Notes under the pieces: model-generated | What the model saw: only the letters and a program-made list of their open reading frames with translations | What the model was told of the DNA's origin: nothing | Databases searched by the model: none | Source of the DNA: Rhodophyticola sp. CCM32 | GTDB lineage: Bacteria > Pseudomonadota > Alphaproteobacteria > Rhodobacterales > Rhodobacteraceae | Direction of reading: 5' to 3' | Assembly: GCF_004751985.1 (NCBI RefSeq) | Contig: NZ_CP038492.1 | Location: 372,001 to 436,000, forward strand | Length of the DNA: 64,000 nucleotides | Made by a program: the position numbers and the translations under genes | In this document: piece by piece, positions 31,224 through 41,985 of the stretch | Numbering within the stretch: the first letter of the stretch is position 1 | Layout of the letters: every line of letters starts with the position of its first letter

Positions 31224-31424
31224 AATCTGAATCAAAATTCTCTGCCTCCGGGTCAGCAAGACGCTGATCCATTGCGTTTCGACTTTACATGGATACAGAG
31301 ACAACGGCTTTCGCGTTTGAGCCGAAGGCGAAAGGCAGCGAAAGGCGTTTCAACAGTAAGTCGAAACGCTATAGAGCGCGAATTTTGATGAGCGGTGGTG
31401 CAGAATAAAACGATTTCGCTATAG
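31224..31424. repeat. CTATAG-ended palindromic repeat
   Basis: Inner arms ATCAAAATTC (31231) and GAATTTTGAT (31380); right end GATTTCGCTATAG at 31412-31424. Its two outer thirds match the repeat at 20666-20769 almost base for base, and the middle carries an extra GAGCCGAAGG-type segment also seen at 27.1 kb. Confidence 0.78.
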
Positions 31425-31627
31425 CCTGTGGGCGCGCCGGCCCACAGATGATGCGCGGCATTGGCGACCACCAATTCCGGTGGTTCATCCATTGTGCCGA
31501 CAATACCCCAGGTTGTTTTGGCCATCAGGCGTGACCGTTTTCGGTCTTGAAATCATTCATGATTTATAAGTTGCCGTGTCATTGGTCGGCGTCAATGCCT
31601 ATTGCGATTCGCCTGTCCTGCCCGTTT

Positions 31628-31658
31628 TGTGATCACACCTTTTTCTCCTGTGATCACA
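31628..31658. promoter_or_regulatory. Paired palindromic operator upstream of sucC
   Basis: Two perfect TGTGATCACA palindromes (31628-31637 and 31649-31658), centres 21 bp apart, 108 bp before the sucC start. Architecture identical to the pair before sdhC. TTGACG boxes lie downstream at about 31697 and 31709, so the sites would lie at or upstream of the promoter. Confidence 0.78.
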
Positions 31659-31765
31659 AATGTCGCTTTTTGCCCGGATTCCCCCGATTGCGGCAGATTG
31701 ACGTTTTCTTGACGGTTCACTGTGTGTTTAGACGAGGGGACCAATATCAAATATGGGACAGTTTC

Positions 31766-32959
31766 ATGAACATTCATGAATACCAGGCGAAAGCATTGCT
31801 GCGTGACTATGGCGCCCCGGTCAGTGATGGCCGTGTGGTTCTGAGAGCCGAGGAAGCCAAGACAGCGGCGGGTGAGCTGGATGGCCCGCTTTGGGTGGTG
31901 AAATCGCAGATCCACGCAGGTGGTCGCGGCAAAGGCCATTTCAAAGAGGCCGATGCGGGTGACAAGGGCGGTGTGCGTCTGACCAAATCGGTGGAAGAGG
32001 CGGCTGACGAGGCCAAGAAGATGCTGGGCCGCACGCTGGTCACCCATCAGACCGGCCCGGTCGGCAAGCAGGTCAACCGGGTCTATATCGAAGATGGCTC
32101 CGGCATCGAGACGGAATTGTATCTGGCTCTGCTGGTGGACCGTCAGACCAGCCGGATTTCCTTTGTCTGCTCCACCGAGGGGGGCATGGATATCGAAGAG
32201 GTTGCCGCAGCGACACCAGAGAAAATCCTGTCGTTCAGCGTTGATCCGGCAGCCGGGTATCAGGGGTTCCATGGCCGCCGGATTGCATTCGCCCTGGGCC
32301 TTGAGGGCCAGCAGGTCAAGCAATGCGTGCGTCTGATGGGTCTGCTCTACCGGGCCTTTGTCGAAAAAGACATGGAGATGCTGGAGATCAACCCGCTGAT
32401 CGTGACCGATCAGGGGGATCTGAAAGTGCTGGACGCCAAGGTCAGCTTTGATGGCAACGCGGTCTACCGCCATCCCGATGTCGCCGCCCTGCGCGACGAG
32501 ACCGAGGAAGACCCCAAAGAGCTTGCCGCCTCGAAATACGACCTGAACTATATTGCGCTTGATGGTGAGATCGGCTGCATGGTCAATGGTGCGGGTCTGG
32601 CCATGGCGACGATGGATATCATCAAGCTTTACGGGTCCGAGCCCGCCAACTTCCTTGATGTGGGCGGTGGCGCCACCAAGGAAAAGGTGACCGAAGCGTT
32701 CAAGATCATCACCTCTGACCCGCAGGTGAAGGGCATTCTGGTCAACATCTTCGGCGGCATCATGCGGTGTGACATCATTGCCGAGGGTGTGATCGCCGCA
32801 GTGAAAGAGATGGGGCTGAAAGTGCCGCTTGTGGTGCGCCTGGAAGGCACGAATGTGGAGAAGGGCAAAGAGATCATCAACAGCTCCGACCTGGCCGTGA
32901 TCGCGGCGGATGATCTGAAAGACGGCGCCGAGAAAATCGTGGCGGCAGTGAAAGGGTAG
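31766..32959 (+). CDS. sucC: Succinyl-CoA ligase (ADP-forming) beta subunit
   Basis: 397 residues from ATG 31766 ([12 protein letters not shown]). ATP-grasp elements [22 protein letters not shown], and the C-terminal [15 protein letters not shown]. With SucD it makes succinyl-CoA or, in reverse, drives substrate-level phosphorylation. The next gene starts four bases after its stop. Confidence 0.97.
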   Translation: MNIHEYQAKALLRDYGAPVSDGRVVLRAEEAKTAAGELDGPLWVVKSQIHAGGRGKGHFKEADAGDKGGVRLTKSVEEAADEAKKMLGRTLVTHQTGPVGKQVNRVYIEDGSGIETELYLALLVDRQTSRISFVCSTEGGMDIEEVAAATPEKILSFSVDPAAGYQGFHGRRIAFALGLEGQQVKQCVRLMGLLYRAFVEKDMEMLEINPLIVTDQGDLKVLDAKVSFDGNAVYRHPDVAALRDETEEDPKELAASKYDLNYIALDGEIGCMVNGAGLAMATMDIIKLYGSEPANFLDVGGGATKEKVTEAFKIITSDPQVKGILVNIFGGIMRCDIIAEGVIAAVKEMGLKVPLVVRLEGTNVEKGKEIINSSDLAVIAADDLKDGAEKIVAAVKG

Positions 32960-32963
32960 ACCC

Positions 32964-33992
32964 GTGGCCAGCCCCCAACTCGCCAGCCAATTGTCTTCGA
33001 TAGATCTGAGCTTTATCGTTTTTGGCGTGCCGCGCAGTGGAACTTCGGCCACCGCGCGGTTCCTGAATGCCGCCCCACAGATCCATTGCTCCCATGAACT
33101 GGTGCAACCCAGTCAGGACCATCGCGGGCTGTCCCTGCCCGGATGGGTTGTGAATGCGCCCGCGATGCAAGTGGCGGACGGGCCGCATCACAAACTGGCG
33201 GTTGAGGAATTGGCGCAGCTTGAGGCAAAGGCTGACACACTTAGGGTCGGTGGCAACAAGATGCCGCAATACTACTTTCGGCTGAAACAGGTTCTGGCAG
33301 AGATCGGAACCGGGCGGGGGATATTGTCCTGGCGGGCGCCCCGGCTGGTGATGCAGTCCTACACGATGCGGGCGCGGTCGCCGGAAGATGCCTGGCATCC
33401 CGGTCAGACCGGTCTTTTCGCCTTTGGGGAGATTCTGCGCCTTGCCCATGCGCTGCTGGAGGCAGCAGAGGGCACCAACATCCTGGTCTCGCCGATTGCG
33501 ACCTTGTCGGCCCGGCCTGAATGGGTCCGTCTGCGTCTGGGGCGGCATGTGGCGCCCGGGGTTGATCTGGACTGGCCCGCCCCGGAGGCCGATTGCTGGA
33601 ACCATGAGACACGCGCCCGCGGCAGGCTGGATCGCCCGGATATCTCTGCGGTTGAGCTTGACGCGCTTGAGATGCTTGAGGCCTCTGGCCTGACGGCGGT
33701 TTTTGACCGCCCCGGTCCCTTCCTGCTGCGCGACGTGATCGACCCGCTGGCCCGGGCTGTTCACCGGCTGCCATCGGACCCGGATGGCTATATCAGTGAT
33801 CTTGCCACGCAACAGGCGGACCCGGACATGGCCGCGTTTCTGCCGGACTGGCTGCATGCGGGCGGGCAAAGGCAGGTCCTGCGGGGTGTGCCCCCTGAAA
33901 AGATGCGGGGTAGGGCCACGGATGAGGGCCGGGTGCGTGACCGGAAAAACCCAGAAATACAAATGGCCGTCAGGCCGACGGAACATATGTAA
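32964..33992 (+). CDS. Sulfotransferase-like protein inserted between sucC and sucD
   Basis: 342 residues from GTG 32964. P-loop [15 protein letters not shown] at residues 21-35, like the 5'-phosphosulfate loop of sulfotransferases. A clear 3'-phosphate motif is not obvious, though [16 protein letters not shown] may be its place. It lies four bases after sucC and 12 bp before sucD, so it is inside the operon. Acceptor unknown. Its placement parallels the sulfotransferase inside the sdh run. Confidence 0.72.
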   Translation: MASPQLASQLSSIDLSFIVFGVPRSGTSATARFLNAAPQIHCSHELVQPSQDHRGLSLPGWVVNAPAMQVADGPHHKLAVEELAQLEAKADTLRVGGNKMPQYYFRLKQVLAEIGTGRGILSWRAPRLVMQSYTMRARSPEDAWHPGQTGLFAFGEILRLAHALLEAAEGTNILVSPIATLSARPEWVRLRLGRHVAPGVDLDWPAPEADCWNHETRARGRLDRPDISAVELDALEMLEASGLTAVFDRPGPFLLRDVIDPLARAVHRLPSDPDGYISDLATQQADPDMAAFLPDWLHAGGQRQVLRGVPPEKMRGRATDEGRVRDRKNPEIQMAVRPTEHM

Positions 33993-34004
33993 GGAAAGAA
34001 ACAC

Positions 34005-34886
34005 ATGGCTGTTCTTGTTGATAAAAACACAAAAGTGATCTGCCAGGGCTTTACTGGCAGCCAAGGCACATTCCATTCTGAACAGGCCATCGCATATGGC
34101 ACCAAAATGGTCGGAGGCGTGACGCCGGGCAAAGGCGGTATGACCCATCTGGACCTGCCGGTGTTCAATTCGGTGCATGAAGCGAAATCAGTGAGCGGGG
34201 CGAATGCGTCTGTGATCTATGTCCCGCCTCCCTTCGCGGCCGATTCGATCATGGAGGCGATTGATGCGGAGATGGAATTGATCTGCTGCATCACCGAGGG
34301 CATCCCGGTGCTTGACATGATGCGGGTAAAACGCGCGCTGGAAGGATCCAGCAGCATCCTGATCGGGCCGAACTGCCCGGGTGTCATCACGCCGGATGCC
34401 TGCAAGATCGGTATCATGCCTGGCCATATCCACAAGCGTGGCTCCTGCGGGGTGGTCAGCCGGTCGGGGACGCTGACCTATGAGGCGGTGAAACAGACCT
34501 CGGATGTGGGTCTGGGGCAATCCACCTGCGTGGGCATTGGCGGTGACCCGATCAAGGGGACGGAACATATCGACGTGCTGGAATGGTTCCTGGCTGATGA
34601 GGAAACCGAAAGCATCATCATGATCGGCGAGATCGGCGGCAGCGCCGAGGAAGAAGCCGCGCAGTTCCTGGCTGATGAGAAGAAGAAAGGCCGCTGGAAA
34701 CCGACGGCGGGCTTTATCGCAGGCCGCACTGCGCCTCCGGGTCGTCGGATGGGCCATGCGGGCGCGATTGTCGCCGGTGGCAAAGGCGGCGCCGAGGACA
34801 AGATCGAAGCCATGCAAAGCGCAGGCATCGTGGTGGCCGAAAGCCCTGCGGGCCTGGGCGAGGCTGTGCTGAAAGCGATTGGGTAG
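34005..34886 (+). CDS. sucD: Succinyl-CoA ligase (ADP-forming) alpha subunit
   Basis: 293 residues. CoA-binding [28 protein letters not shown], and the phosphohistidine loop [21 protein letters not shown] serves as ribosome-binding site. Completes the SucCD heterodimer. Confidence 0.97.
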   Translation: MAVLVDKNTKVICQGFTGSQGTFHSEQAIAYGTKMVGGVTPGKGGMTHLDLPVFNSVHEAKSVSGANASVIYVPPPFAADSIMEAIDAEMELICCITEGIPVLDMMRVKRALEGSSSILIGPNCPGVITPDACKIGIMPGHIHKRGSCGVVSRSGTLTYEAVKQTSDVGLGQSTCVGIGGDPIKGTEHIDVLEWFLADEETESIIMIGEIGGSAEEEAAQFLADEKKKGRWKPTAGFIAGRTAPPGRRMGHAGAIVAGGKGGAEDKIEAMQSAGIVVAESPAGLGEAVLKAIG

Positions 34887-34919
34887 GGCTGCATTGACGA
34901 AGCGTCGACCATATCTGCT

Positions 34920-35005
34920 AAGGGCCGCGCCTGACCTTGGGGAGGTGCAAAGCGCCTTCCCGGGGGGAAGGTCAGGCGCTGCCCGGCGGTGCCGCCGGGC
35001 TGGAG
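34920..35005. repeat. Hairpin and GC-rich palindrome before sucA
   Basis: GCGCCTGACCTT near 34925 pairs with AAGGTCAGGCGC ending about 34980, and is followed by the palindrome GCCCGGCGG-N4-CCGCCGGGC. The second palindrome is shared with repeats at 20.58 and 41.85 kb. It lies in the 198-bp sucD-sucA gap and could attenuate readthrough. Confidence 0.6.
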
Positions 35006-35084
35006 ACGCATCATATGCCCGCCCTCTCATTCTCTCACAATCCGGCTCTAACCAACACGGTCCCAACCCCGATGAGGTTTCCCA

Positions 35085-38048
35085 ATGACCGACCAATCCC
35101 CCAATGACCAGTTCCATGCCTCCAGCTTCATGCAGGGGCATAATGCGGAATATCTGGAGCAGCTTTACGCGCAATATGCCAATGATCCGACTGCGGTGGA
35201 TGCGGCCTGGGCTGAGTTCTTCCGGGCGCTGGGCGATGCGGAGACGGATGTGAAGGCAGAGGCCTCGGGCCCCTCCTGGGCGCGCGATGACTGGCCGCCG
35301 CAGCCCGCCGATGAGATGACCAGCGCGCTGACCGGGGAATGGCCGATCGCGGCCGAAGAGATGAAGGGTGCGGGCAGGAAGATTGCCGAGAAAGCCGCCG
35401 AGACAGGTGTCGCGGTCACTGATGATCAGGTGCAGCGCGCGGTGCTGGATTCGATCCGGGCGCTGATGCTGATCCGCGCCTATCGGATCCGGGGCCATCT
35501 GGTGGCCGATCTGGACCCGCTGGGCATGCGCGACCAGACCCCGCACCCGGAGCTTGACCCGAAAAGCTATGGCTTTACCGAGGCCGATCTTGACCGGCCG
35601 ATTTTCATCGACAATGTGCTGGGGCTGCAAATGGCCCCGATGCGGCAGATCGTGGAGATCGTGAAGCGGACCTATTGCGGCACATTTGCGCTGCAATACA
35701 TGCATATCTCAAACCCGACCGAGGCTGCCTGGCTGAAAGAGCGGATCGAGGGATTCGGCAAGGAAGTTGTCTTCACCCGGGAAGGGCGCAAGGCGATCCT
35801 GAACAAGATGGTCGAGGCCGAGGGCTTCGAAAAGTTCCTGCATGTCAAATACATGGGCACCAAACGTTTCGGTCTGGATGGCGGCGAAAGCCTGATCCCT
35901 GCGATGGAACAGATCATCAAACGCGGTGGCGCCCTGGGGGTGAAGGATATCATCGTCGGCATGCCTCACCGGGGCCGGTTGAGCGTGCTGGCCAATGTGA
36001 TGGCGAAACCCTACCGGGCGATTTTCAACGAGTTTCAGGGCGGCAGTTTCAAGCCCGAGGATGTGGATGGATCGGGCGATGTGAAATACCATCTGGGCGC
36101 CTCCTCGGACCGGGAGTTTGACGGCAATTCCGTCCATCTCAGCCTGACCGCCAACCCGTCCCATCTTGAGGCGGTGAACCCGGTGGTTCTGGGCAAGGCG
36201 CGCGCCAAGCAGGACCAGAATAACGACCCGGAGCGGACAAGCGTTCTGCCGATCCTGCTGCATGGCGATGCGGCCTTTGCCGGGCAGGGTGTGGTGGCCG
36301 AGGGGTTCGGCCTCAGCGGGTTGCGCGGGCACCGCACGGGCGGCACGATGCATATCGTGGTGAACAACCAGATCGGCTTTACCACGGCGCCGCATTTCAG
36401 CCGGTCCAGCCCCTATCCCACGGATATCGCGCTGATGGTGGAAGCGCCGATTTTCCACGTCAATGGCGATGACCCCGAGGCGGTTGTGCATGCCGCAAAG
36501 GTCGCGACCGAGTTCCGCCAGCTGTTCCACAAGGACGTGGTGCTGGACATTTTCTGCTATCGCCGGTTTGGCCATAACGAGGGCGATGAGCCCATGTTCA
36601 CCAACCCGATCATGTATAAGAAGATCAAGAAGCAGAAAACCACGCTGCAACTCTATACCGAACGTCTGGTCAAGGACGGGCTGATCCCCGAAGGCGAGAT
36701 CGAGGATATGAAAGCCGCGTTTCAGGCGCATCTGAATGAAGAGTTCGAAGCGGGCAAGGATTACAAACCCAACAAGGCGGATTGGCTGGATGGCCGCTGG
36801 TCGCATCTGGACCGCGAAGGGGAGGAATATCAGCGCGGCGAGACCGCGATCAAACCCAAAACCTTCAAAGAGGTGGGCGCGGCCCTGACCCGCGCGCCCG
36901 ACGGGTTCAAGCTGCACAGAACCGTGACCCGCCTGCTGGATGCCAAGAAAGCCATGTTCGACAGTGGCAAAGGGTTCGACTGGGCCACCGCCGAAGCATT
37001 GGCCTTCGGCTCTTTGGCGACAGAAGGCTACCCGGTGCGTCTGGCCGGGCAGGACAGCACGCGCGGCACGTTCAGCCAGCGCCATTCCGGCCTGATCGAA
37101 CAGGAAACGGAAGAGCGGTATTACCCGCTGAACCATATCCGCGAGGGACAGGCGCAATACGAAGTCATCGACTCGATGCTGTCGGAATACGCAGTTCTGG
37201 GCTTCGAATACGGCTATTCCCTGGCCGAGCCCAATGCGCTGGTCCTGTGGGAGGCGCAGTTTGGCGATTTCGCCAATGGCGCGCAGATCATGTTTGACCA
37301 GTTCATCAGCTCGGGCGAACGCAAATGGTTGCGCATGTCGGGTCTGGTGATGTTGCTGCCTCACGGGTTTGAAGGGCAGGGGCCCGAGCATAGCTCGGCC
37401 CGGCTGGAACGGTTCCTGCAAATGTCGGCGGAAGATAACTGGATCGTGGCCAATTGCACGACACCTGCCAATTACTTCCACATTCTGCGCCGCCAGTTGC
37501 ATCGCAGCTTCCGCAAGCCGCTGGTGCTGATGACGCCGAAATCGCTGCTGCGTCATAAGCTGGCGGTCAGCAATACCGAGGATTTTGTGACCGGGTCCAG
37601 CTTTCACCGGGTGCTTTGGGATGACGCCCAGAAGGGCCATTCCGATACCAAGCTGATGGCAGATGCCAAGATCAAGCGCGTGGTGATCTGCTCGGGCAAG
37701 GTCTATTACGATCTTCTGGAAGAACGCGACGCACGCGGGATGACCGACCTCTATATCCTGCGGCTGGAACAGTTCTATCCGTTCCCGGCACTGGCCCTGA
37801 TGAAAGAGCTTGAACGCTTCAAAGGCGCCGAGATCTGCTGGTGTCAGGAAGAGCCGAAAAACCAGGGTGGCTGGAGCTTTGTGGAGCCGAACCTGGAATG
37901 GGTTCTGACCCGTCTGAAAGCCAAACATACCCGCCCTGTCTATACCGGGCGTCATGCCTCGGCATCACCTGCCACGGGGCTGGCCAGTCAACATAAAGAA
38001 CAACAAGCCGCGCTCGTGAATGATGCGCTGACGATCGAAGGGAACTAA
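35085..38048 (+). CDS. sucA: 2-oxoglutarate dehydrogenase E1 component
   Basis: 987 residues, full length. N-terminal FMQGHNAEYLEQLYAQY (lipoyl-E2 interaction region), GMPHRGRLSVLANVM, the thiamine-diphosphate segment GDAAFAGQGVVAEG with NNQIGFTT, GQDSTRGTFSQRH, and C-terminal EEPKNQGGW. It decarboxylates 2-oxoglutarate and passes succinyl to SucB. Four bases separate it from sucB. Confidence 0.97.
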   Translation: MTDQSPNDQFHASSFMQGHNAEYLEQLYAQYANDPTAVDAAWAEFFRALGDAETDVKAEASGPSWARDDWPPQPADEMTSALTGEWPIAAEEMKGAGRKIAEKAAETGVAVTDDQVQRAVLDSIRALMLIRAYRIRGHLVADLDPLGMRDQTPHPELDPKSYGFTEADLDRPIFIDNVLGLQMAPMRQIVEIVKRTYCGTFALQYMHISNPTEAAWLKERIEGFGKEVVFTREGRKAILNKMVEAEGFEKFLHVKYMGTKRFGLDGGESLIPAMEQIIKRGGALGVKDIIVGMPHRGRLSVLANVMAKPYRAIFNEFQGGSFKPEDVDGSGDVKYHLGASSDREFDGNSVHLSLTANPSHLEAVNPVVLGKARAKQDQNNDPERTSVLPILLHGDAAFAGQGVVAEGFGLSGLRGHRTGGTMHIVVNNQIGFTTAPHFSRSSPYPTDIALMVEAPIFHVNGDDPEAVVHAAKVATEFRQLFHKDVVLDIFCYRRFGHNEGDEPMFTNPIMYKKIKKQKTTLQLYTERLVKDGLIPEGEIEDMKAAFQAHLNEEFEAGKDYKPNKADWLDGRWSHLDREGEEYQRGETAIKPKTFKEVGAALTRAPDGFKLHRTVTRLLDAKKAMFDSGKGFDWATAEALAFGSLATEGYPVRLAGQDSTRGTFSQRHSGLIEQETEERYYPLNHIREGQAQYEVIDSMLSEYAVLGFEYGYSLAEPNALVLWEAQFGDFANGAQIMFDQFISSGERKWLRMSGLVMLLPHGFEGQGPEHSSARLERFLQMSAEDNWIVANCTTPANYFHILRRQLHRSFRKPLVLMTPKSLLRHKLAVSNTEDFVTGSSFHRVLWDDAQKGHSDTKLMADAKIKRVVICSGKVYYDLLEERDARGMTDLYILRLEQFYPFPALALMKELERFKGAEICWCQEEPKNQGGWSFVEPNLEWVLTRLKAKHTRPVYTGRHASASPATGLASQHKEQQAALVNDALTIEGN

Positions 38049-38051
38049 GCG

Positions 38052-39569
38052 ATGTCCGTAGAAGTGCGCGTACCCACCCTGGGCGAAAGCGTGACCGAGG
38101 CCACAGTGGCCACCTGGTTCAAGAAACCGGGCGAAGCGGTGGCGGTTGATGAAATGCTCTGCGAGCTGGAAACCGACAAGGTGACGGTGGAAGTGCCCTC
38201 CCCCTCGGCCGGGACCCTGGCCGAGATTGTCGCGGCGGAAGGAGAAACCGTGGGGGTTGATGCCCTGCTTGCCACGCTGAGCGAAGGCGCAGGCGCGGCC
38301 CCGGCGGCGGCCCCGGAAAAACCTGCGGCAGAAGAACCGGCGCGGGCCGAGGCGGCACCGGAGGCAGGCGGCGACAGCGTTGATGTGATGGTGCCTACCT
38401 TGGGCGAAAGCGTGACCGAGGCGACGGTGTCCACCTGGTTCAAGGCCGTGGGCGACAGCGTCGCGCAGGATGAGATGCTGTGCGAGTTGGAGACAGATAA
38501 AGTGTCGGTCGAGGTTCCGGCCCCGGCCGCCGGTGTCCTGACTGAAATCGCCGCACCCGAAGGAACGACCGTTGAAGCCAGCGCGAAACTGGCGGTGATC
38601 GGTGGCGCAGCGGCAGGTGTCTCGGCGGCGCCAGCGGCGGCGGCTGCACCGGCGGCGGCCCCGGCCAGCACGGGCAGGGATGTGGAAGATGCCCCTTCTG
38701 CCAAGAAGCTGATGGCCGAAAAAGGCCTTGGCGCCGATCAGGTTCAGGGGTCGGGCCGCGATGGGCGGGTCATGAAGGAAGATGTGCTGAATGCGGTCAG
38801 TGCGGCGACAGCCCCGGCGCCGTCTGCCGCGCCCGCAGCCCCCCGCGCCCCGGTGCCCGCCGATGATGCGGCGCGCGAGGAACGGGTGAAGATGACCCGC
38901 CTGCGCCAGACCATCGCCAAGCGCCTGAAAGACAGCCAGAACACCGCCGCCATGCTGACCACCTATAATGAGGTGGATATGGGTGAGGTGATGGCGCTTC
39001 GCAGCCAGTACAAGGACCAGTTCGAGAAGAAACACGGGGTGCGCCTGGGCTTCATGTCCTTCTTCACCAAGGCCTGCTGCCATGCGCTGAAAGAAGTGCC
39101 CGAGGTGAATGCGGAGATCGACGGAACCGATATCGTCTATAAGAACTTCGTGCATATGGGCGTGGCCGCAGGCACACCCACCGGGCTGGTCGTGCCGGTG
39201 ATCCGCGATGCGGATGCGATGTCTTTTGCCGAGATCGAGAAAGCGATTGCCGAAAAGGGCCGCCGCGCCCGGGACGGCAAATTGTCCATGGCCGAGATGC
39301 AGGGCGGGACCTTCACGCTGTCGAATGGCGGGGTCTATGGCTCGCTGATGTCCTCACCCATCCTGAACCCGCCGCAATCGGGCATTCTGGGCATGCACAA
39401 AATCCAGGACCGCCCGATGGCGATCAATGGCGAGGTGGTGATCCGCCCGATGATGTATCTGGCATTGAGCTATGATCACCGGATCGTCGATGGCAAAGGC
39501 GCGGTGACCTTCCTGGTGCGGGTGAAAGAAGCGCTGGAGGATCCGCGCCGGTTGCTGATGGATTTGTGA
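38052..39569 (+). CDS. sucB: 2-oxoglutarate dehydrogenase E2, dihydrolipoyl succinyltransferase with two lipoyl domains
   Basis: 505 residues. Two lipoyl domains, with lipoylated Lys at 43 and 150 (both ETDKV), joined by Ala/Pro/Glu-rich linkers. A peripheral-subunit-binding domain ([24 protein letters not shown]) and the catalytic domain ending [13 protein letters not shown] follow. E. coli SucB has one lipoyl domain; the duplicated form occurs in related alphaproteobacteria as far as I recall. Stop overlaps the next ATG by one base. Confidence 0.96.
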   Translation: MSVEVRVPTLGESVTEATVATWFKKPGEAVAVDEMLCELETDKVTVEVPSPSAGTLAEIVAAEGETVGVDALLATLSEGAGAAPAAAPEKPAAEEPARAEAAPEAGGDSVDVMVPTLGESVTEATVSTWFKAVGDSVAQDEMLCELETDKVSVEVPAPAAGVLTEIAAPEGTTVEASAKLAVIGGAAAGVSAAPAAAAAPAAAPASTGRDVEDAPSAKKLMAEKGLGADQVQGSGRDGRVMKEDVLNAVSAATAPAPSAAPAAPRAPVPADDAAREERVKMTRLRQTIAKRLKDSQNTAAMLTTYNEVDMGEVMALRSQYKDQFEKKHGVRLGFMSFFTKACCHALKEVPEVNAEIDGTDIVYKNFVHMGVAAGTPTGLVVPVIRDADAMSFAEIEKAIAEKGRRARDGKLSMAEMQGGTFTLSNGGVYGSLMSSPILNPPQSGILGMHKIQDRPMAINGEVVIRPMMYLALSYDHRIVDGKGAVTFLVRVKEALEDPRRLLMDL

Positions 39570-39958
39570 TGACCCCCGAACTCACCGCCCTCACATGCGC
39601 GGGCCTGCTGCAAGCGGGGCAATTCCTCCTCTATTCGGTTGCCGCCAACGCGCAGGTGGGGCCCGGAACGGCCCTTGGCCCCCGGGATAAGAGAATTGAG
39701 CTGACCGGCATTGCCGGCAGGCTTCAGCGCGCGCTGAGCAATCATTTCGAGGGGCTGACGCTTTTCACCCTTGCCGTGACCGTTGTCACCCTCTCGGACC
39801 AGTCCACGCACTTCACCGCCATCTGCGCCTGGACCTATCTGGCCGCGCGCATATTTTACGTCCCGGCCTATGCGTTCGGCTGGTCGCCCTGGCGCTCGCT
39901 GATCTGGTTCACCGGCTTTGCGGCAACACTCCTCATGCTGATCGCGGCCCTGTTATGA
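39569..39958 (+). CDS. MAPEG family membrane protein
   Basis: 129 residues, four membrane helices. The MAPEG signature appears as GPGTALGPRD, then RLQRALSNHFEGLTLFTLAV and AARIFYVPAYAFGW. Family members include glutathione transferases and peroxidases of eicosanoid metabolism; the bacterial substrate is unknown. Sits between sucB and lpd, overlapping sucB by one base. Confidence 0.88.
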   Translation: MTPELTALTCAGLLQAGQFLLYSVAANAQVGPGTALGPRDKRIELTGIAGRLQRALSNHFEGLTLFTLAVTVVTLSDQSTHFTAICAWTYLAARIFYVPAYAFGWSPWRSLIWFTGFAATLLMLIAALL

Positions 39959-40041
39959 CATTCTCTGCTTCACAAATATCCCGGGGGAGCGCGTAGCGCG
40001 GGGGCAGAGCCCCGACCCGGCCTGATGAAAGGACCAACGAA

Positions 40042-41430
40042 ATGGCAAGTTACGATGTGATCGTCATCGGTTCCGGCCCCGGCGGCTATGTCTGTGCCAT
40101 CCGCTGTGCGCAACTGGGGCTGAAAACCGCCTGTGTCGAGGGGCGCGAGACCCTGGGCGGAACCTGCCTGAATATCGGTTGCATCCCGTCCAAGGCGCTG
40201 CTGCATGCCAGCCATCAACTGCATGAGGCAGAGCATAATTTCGCCAAAATGGGCCTGAAGGGCAAAAGCCCCTCCGTCGACTGGAAACAGATGCAGGCCT
40301 ATAAGGATGATGTGATCGGCCAGAACACCAAAGGCATCGAATTCCTGTTCAAGAAGAACAAGATCGACTGGCTGAAAGGCTGGGGAAGTATCCCTGCGCC
40401 GGGTCAGGTCAAGGTCGGTGACGAAACCCATGAAGCGAAACATATCATCATCGCCACCGGGTCCGAGCCCACCGCCCTGCCGGGGATCACCATTGACGAG
40501 AAGGTCGTGGTCACCTCCGAAGGTGCGCTGAGCCTGCCGAAAGTGCCGAAGAAGATGGTGGTGATCGGCGCGGGCGTGATCGGGCTGGAGCTTGGCTCGG
40601 TCTATGCGCGGCTGGGATCCGAGGTGCAGGTGATCGAGTTTCTGGACCACATCACACCGGGCATGGATGCGGAAGTGTCCAAGCAATTCCGGCGGCTGCT
40701 GTCGAAACAGGGGCTCAGCTTCACCCTTGGCGCGGCGGTGCAGAAGGTGGAGGCGACAAAGACCAAGGCCAAGGTCACCTATCAGCTGCGCAAGGATGAC
40801 AGCGAGGTGGTGGTGGATGCCGATGTGGTGCTCGTCGCCACGGGGCGCAAACCCTATACCGACGGGCTGGGTCTGACGGAACTGGGTGTCGAGATGACCG
40901 ACCGGGGCCAGATCAGGACCGATGCGCGTTGGGCCACGAATGTGAAAGGCATCTATGCCATCGGCGATGCGATCACCGGCCCGATGCTGGCCCATAAGGC
41001 GGAAGATGAAGGCATGGCCGCCGCCGAGGTCGTCGCGGGCAAACATGGCCATGTGAATTATGGGGTGATCCCGGGCGTCATCTATACCCATCCCGAGGTC
41101 TCCAATGTGGGTGAGACAGAGGAAAGCCTGAAAGATGCGGGCCGGGCCTATAAGGTCGGCAAGTTTTCCTTCATGGGCAATGGCCGGGCCAAGGTAAATT
41201 TCGCCGCCGACGGGTTTGTGAAAATCCTCGCGGATAAAGACACAGACCGGATTCTGGGCGCCCATATCATTGGCCCGATGGCGGGTGATCTGATCCATGA
41301 GATCTGTGTGGCGATGGAGTTCGGCGCCTCGGCCCAGGATCTGGCGATGACCTGCCACGCCCACCCCACCTATTCCGAAGCCGTGCGGGAGGCCGCCCTG
41401 GCCTGTGGCGATGGTGCGATCCACGCCTGA
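40042..41430 (+). CDS. lpd: Dihydrolipoyl dehydrogenase
   Basis: 462 residues. FAD motif [15 protein letters not shown], redox-active Cys42 and Cys47 ([16 protein letters not shown]), NAD-binding [13 protein letters not shown], and C-terminal [10 protein letters not shown] with the catalytic His-Glu. As the E3 subunit it reoxidises lipoyl groups of the SucAB complex. Separated from the MAPEG gene by 83 bp. Confidence 0.97.
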   Translation: MASYDVIVIGSGPGGYVCAIRCAQLGLKTACVEGRETLGGTCLNIGCIPSKALLHASHQLHEAEHNFAKMGLKGKSPSVDWKQMQAYKDDVIGQNTKGIEFLFKKNKIDWLKGWGSIPAPGQVKVGDETHEAKHIIIATGSEPTALPGITIDEKVVVTSEGALSLPKVPKKMVVIGAGVIGLELGSVYARLGSEVQVIEFLDHITPGMDAEVSKQFRRLLSKQGLSFTLGAAVQKVEATKTKAKVTYQLRKDDSEVVVDADVVLVATGRKPYTDGLGLTELGVEMTDRGQIRTDARWATNVKGIYAIGDAITGPMLAHKAEDEGMAAAEVVAGKHGHVNYGVIPGVIYTHPEVSNVGETEESLKDAGRAYKVGKFSFMGNGRAKVNFAADGFVKILADKDTDRILGAHIIGPMAGDLIHEICVAMEFGASAQDLAMTCHAHPTYSEAVREAALACGDGAIHA

Positions 41431-41767
41431 TCGTCGGGCGTGCGTCACCAGGCCGTGGCGCGCGACCTATACCCCGGCCTTGCGTGTCAGCGCCGGGGAA
41501 GTCGTGACCCCGGGCCGTGTGGATGATGATTATCCCGGATGGCAATGGGTGGTGAGCCAGCAGGGTCTGGGCGGATGGATTCCCGTTGATCTGCTGGATG
41601 GCGACCGCATCACCGGGGATTTTGACACAACCGAACTGACCGTGATGACGGGTGAAAGGGTCACGATCCTGACCACACGGGCAGGCTGGCATTGGTGCCG
41701 GGCAGAAAACGGGCAAGAGGGCTGGGTGCCGGCCGATTGCCTGTCGCGATATAGCGTTTCCCGGTAA
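41411..41767 (+). CDS. Tandem SH3-like domain protein
   Basis: 118 residues from ATG 41411, overlapping the end of lpd by 20 nt. Two SH3-like repeats are visible: [20 protein letters not shown] (about 46-65) and [20 protein letters not shown] (about 90-109). No signal peptide. Such small proteins are usually annotated as SH3 or SH3b proteins of unknown function. Confidence 0.7.
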   Translation: MVRSTPDRRACVTRPWRATYTPALRVSAGEVVTPGRVDDDYPGWQWVVSQQGLGGWIPVDLLDGDRITGDFDTTELTVMTGERVTILTTRAGWHWCRAENGQEGWVPADCLSRYSVSR

Positions 41768-41805
41768 CGTCGTATCAGCATTCGCGGCCTCTCAATCAGC
41801 AAATA

Positions 41806-41900
41806 AAACTTCGGCTTGAAATTCTGAACCACCCCCGCGTCACCCTCCCGCCCGGCGGCACCGCCGGGCAGCGCCTGTACCGCCCCAAGGGGCGGGCGAT
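41806..41900. repeat. GC-rich intergenic repeat (copy 2, inverted)
   Basis: Reverse complement of the repeat at 20549-20639, centred on CCCGGCGG-N4-CCGCCGGG at about 41850. It lies in the 218-bp convergent gap between the SH3 and GntR genes and could act as a bidirectional terminator. Confidence 0.72.
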
Positions 41901-41947
41901 GGCCTCTGCGCAATGTATATGTGGTGCAGAATTTTGGTCCGAAGCTC

Positions 41948-41980
41948 TATAGCTTTTCAGGTTTTACACGAAACGCTTTA
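41948..41980. repeat. Short CTATAG...CTTTAG palindromic element
   Basis: CTATAGC at about 41947-41953 and GCTTTAG ending at 41981 flank a short AT-rich stretch next to the GntR stop. The ends resemble those of the element at 60413-60518 (CTATAG...CTTTAG). Confidence 0.5.
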
Positions 41981-41985
41981 GCGGC

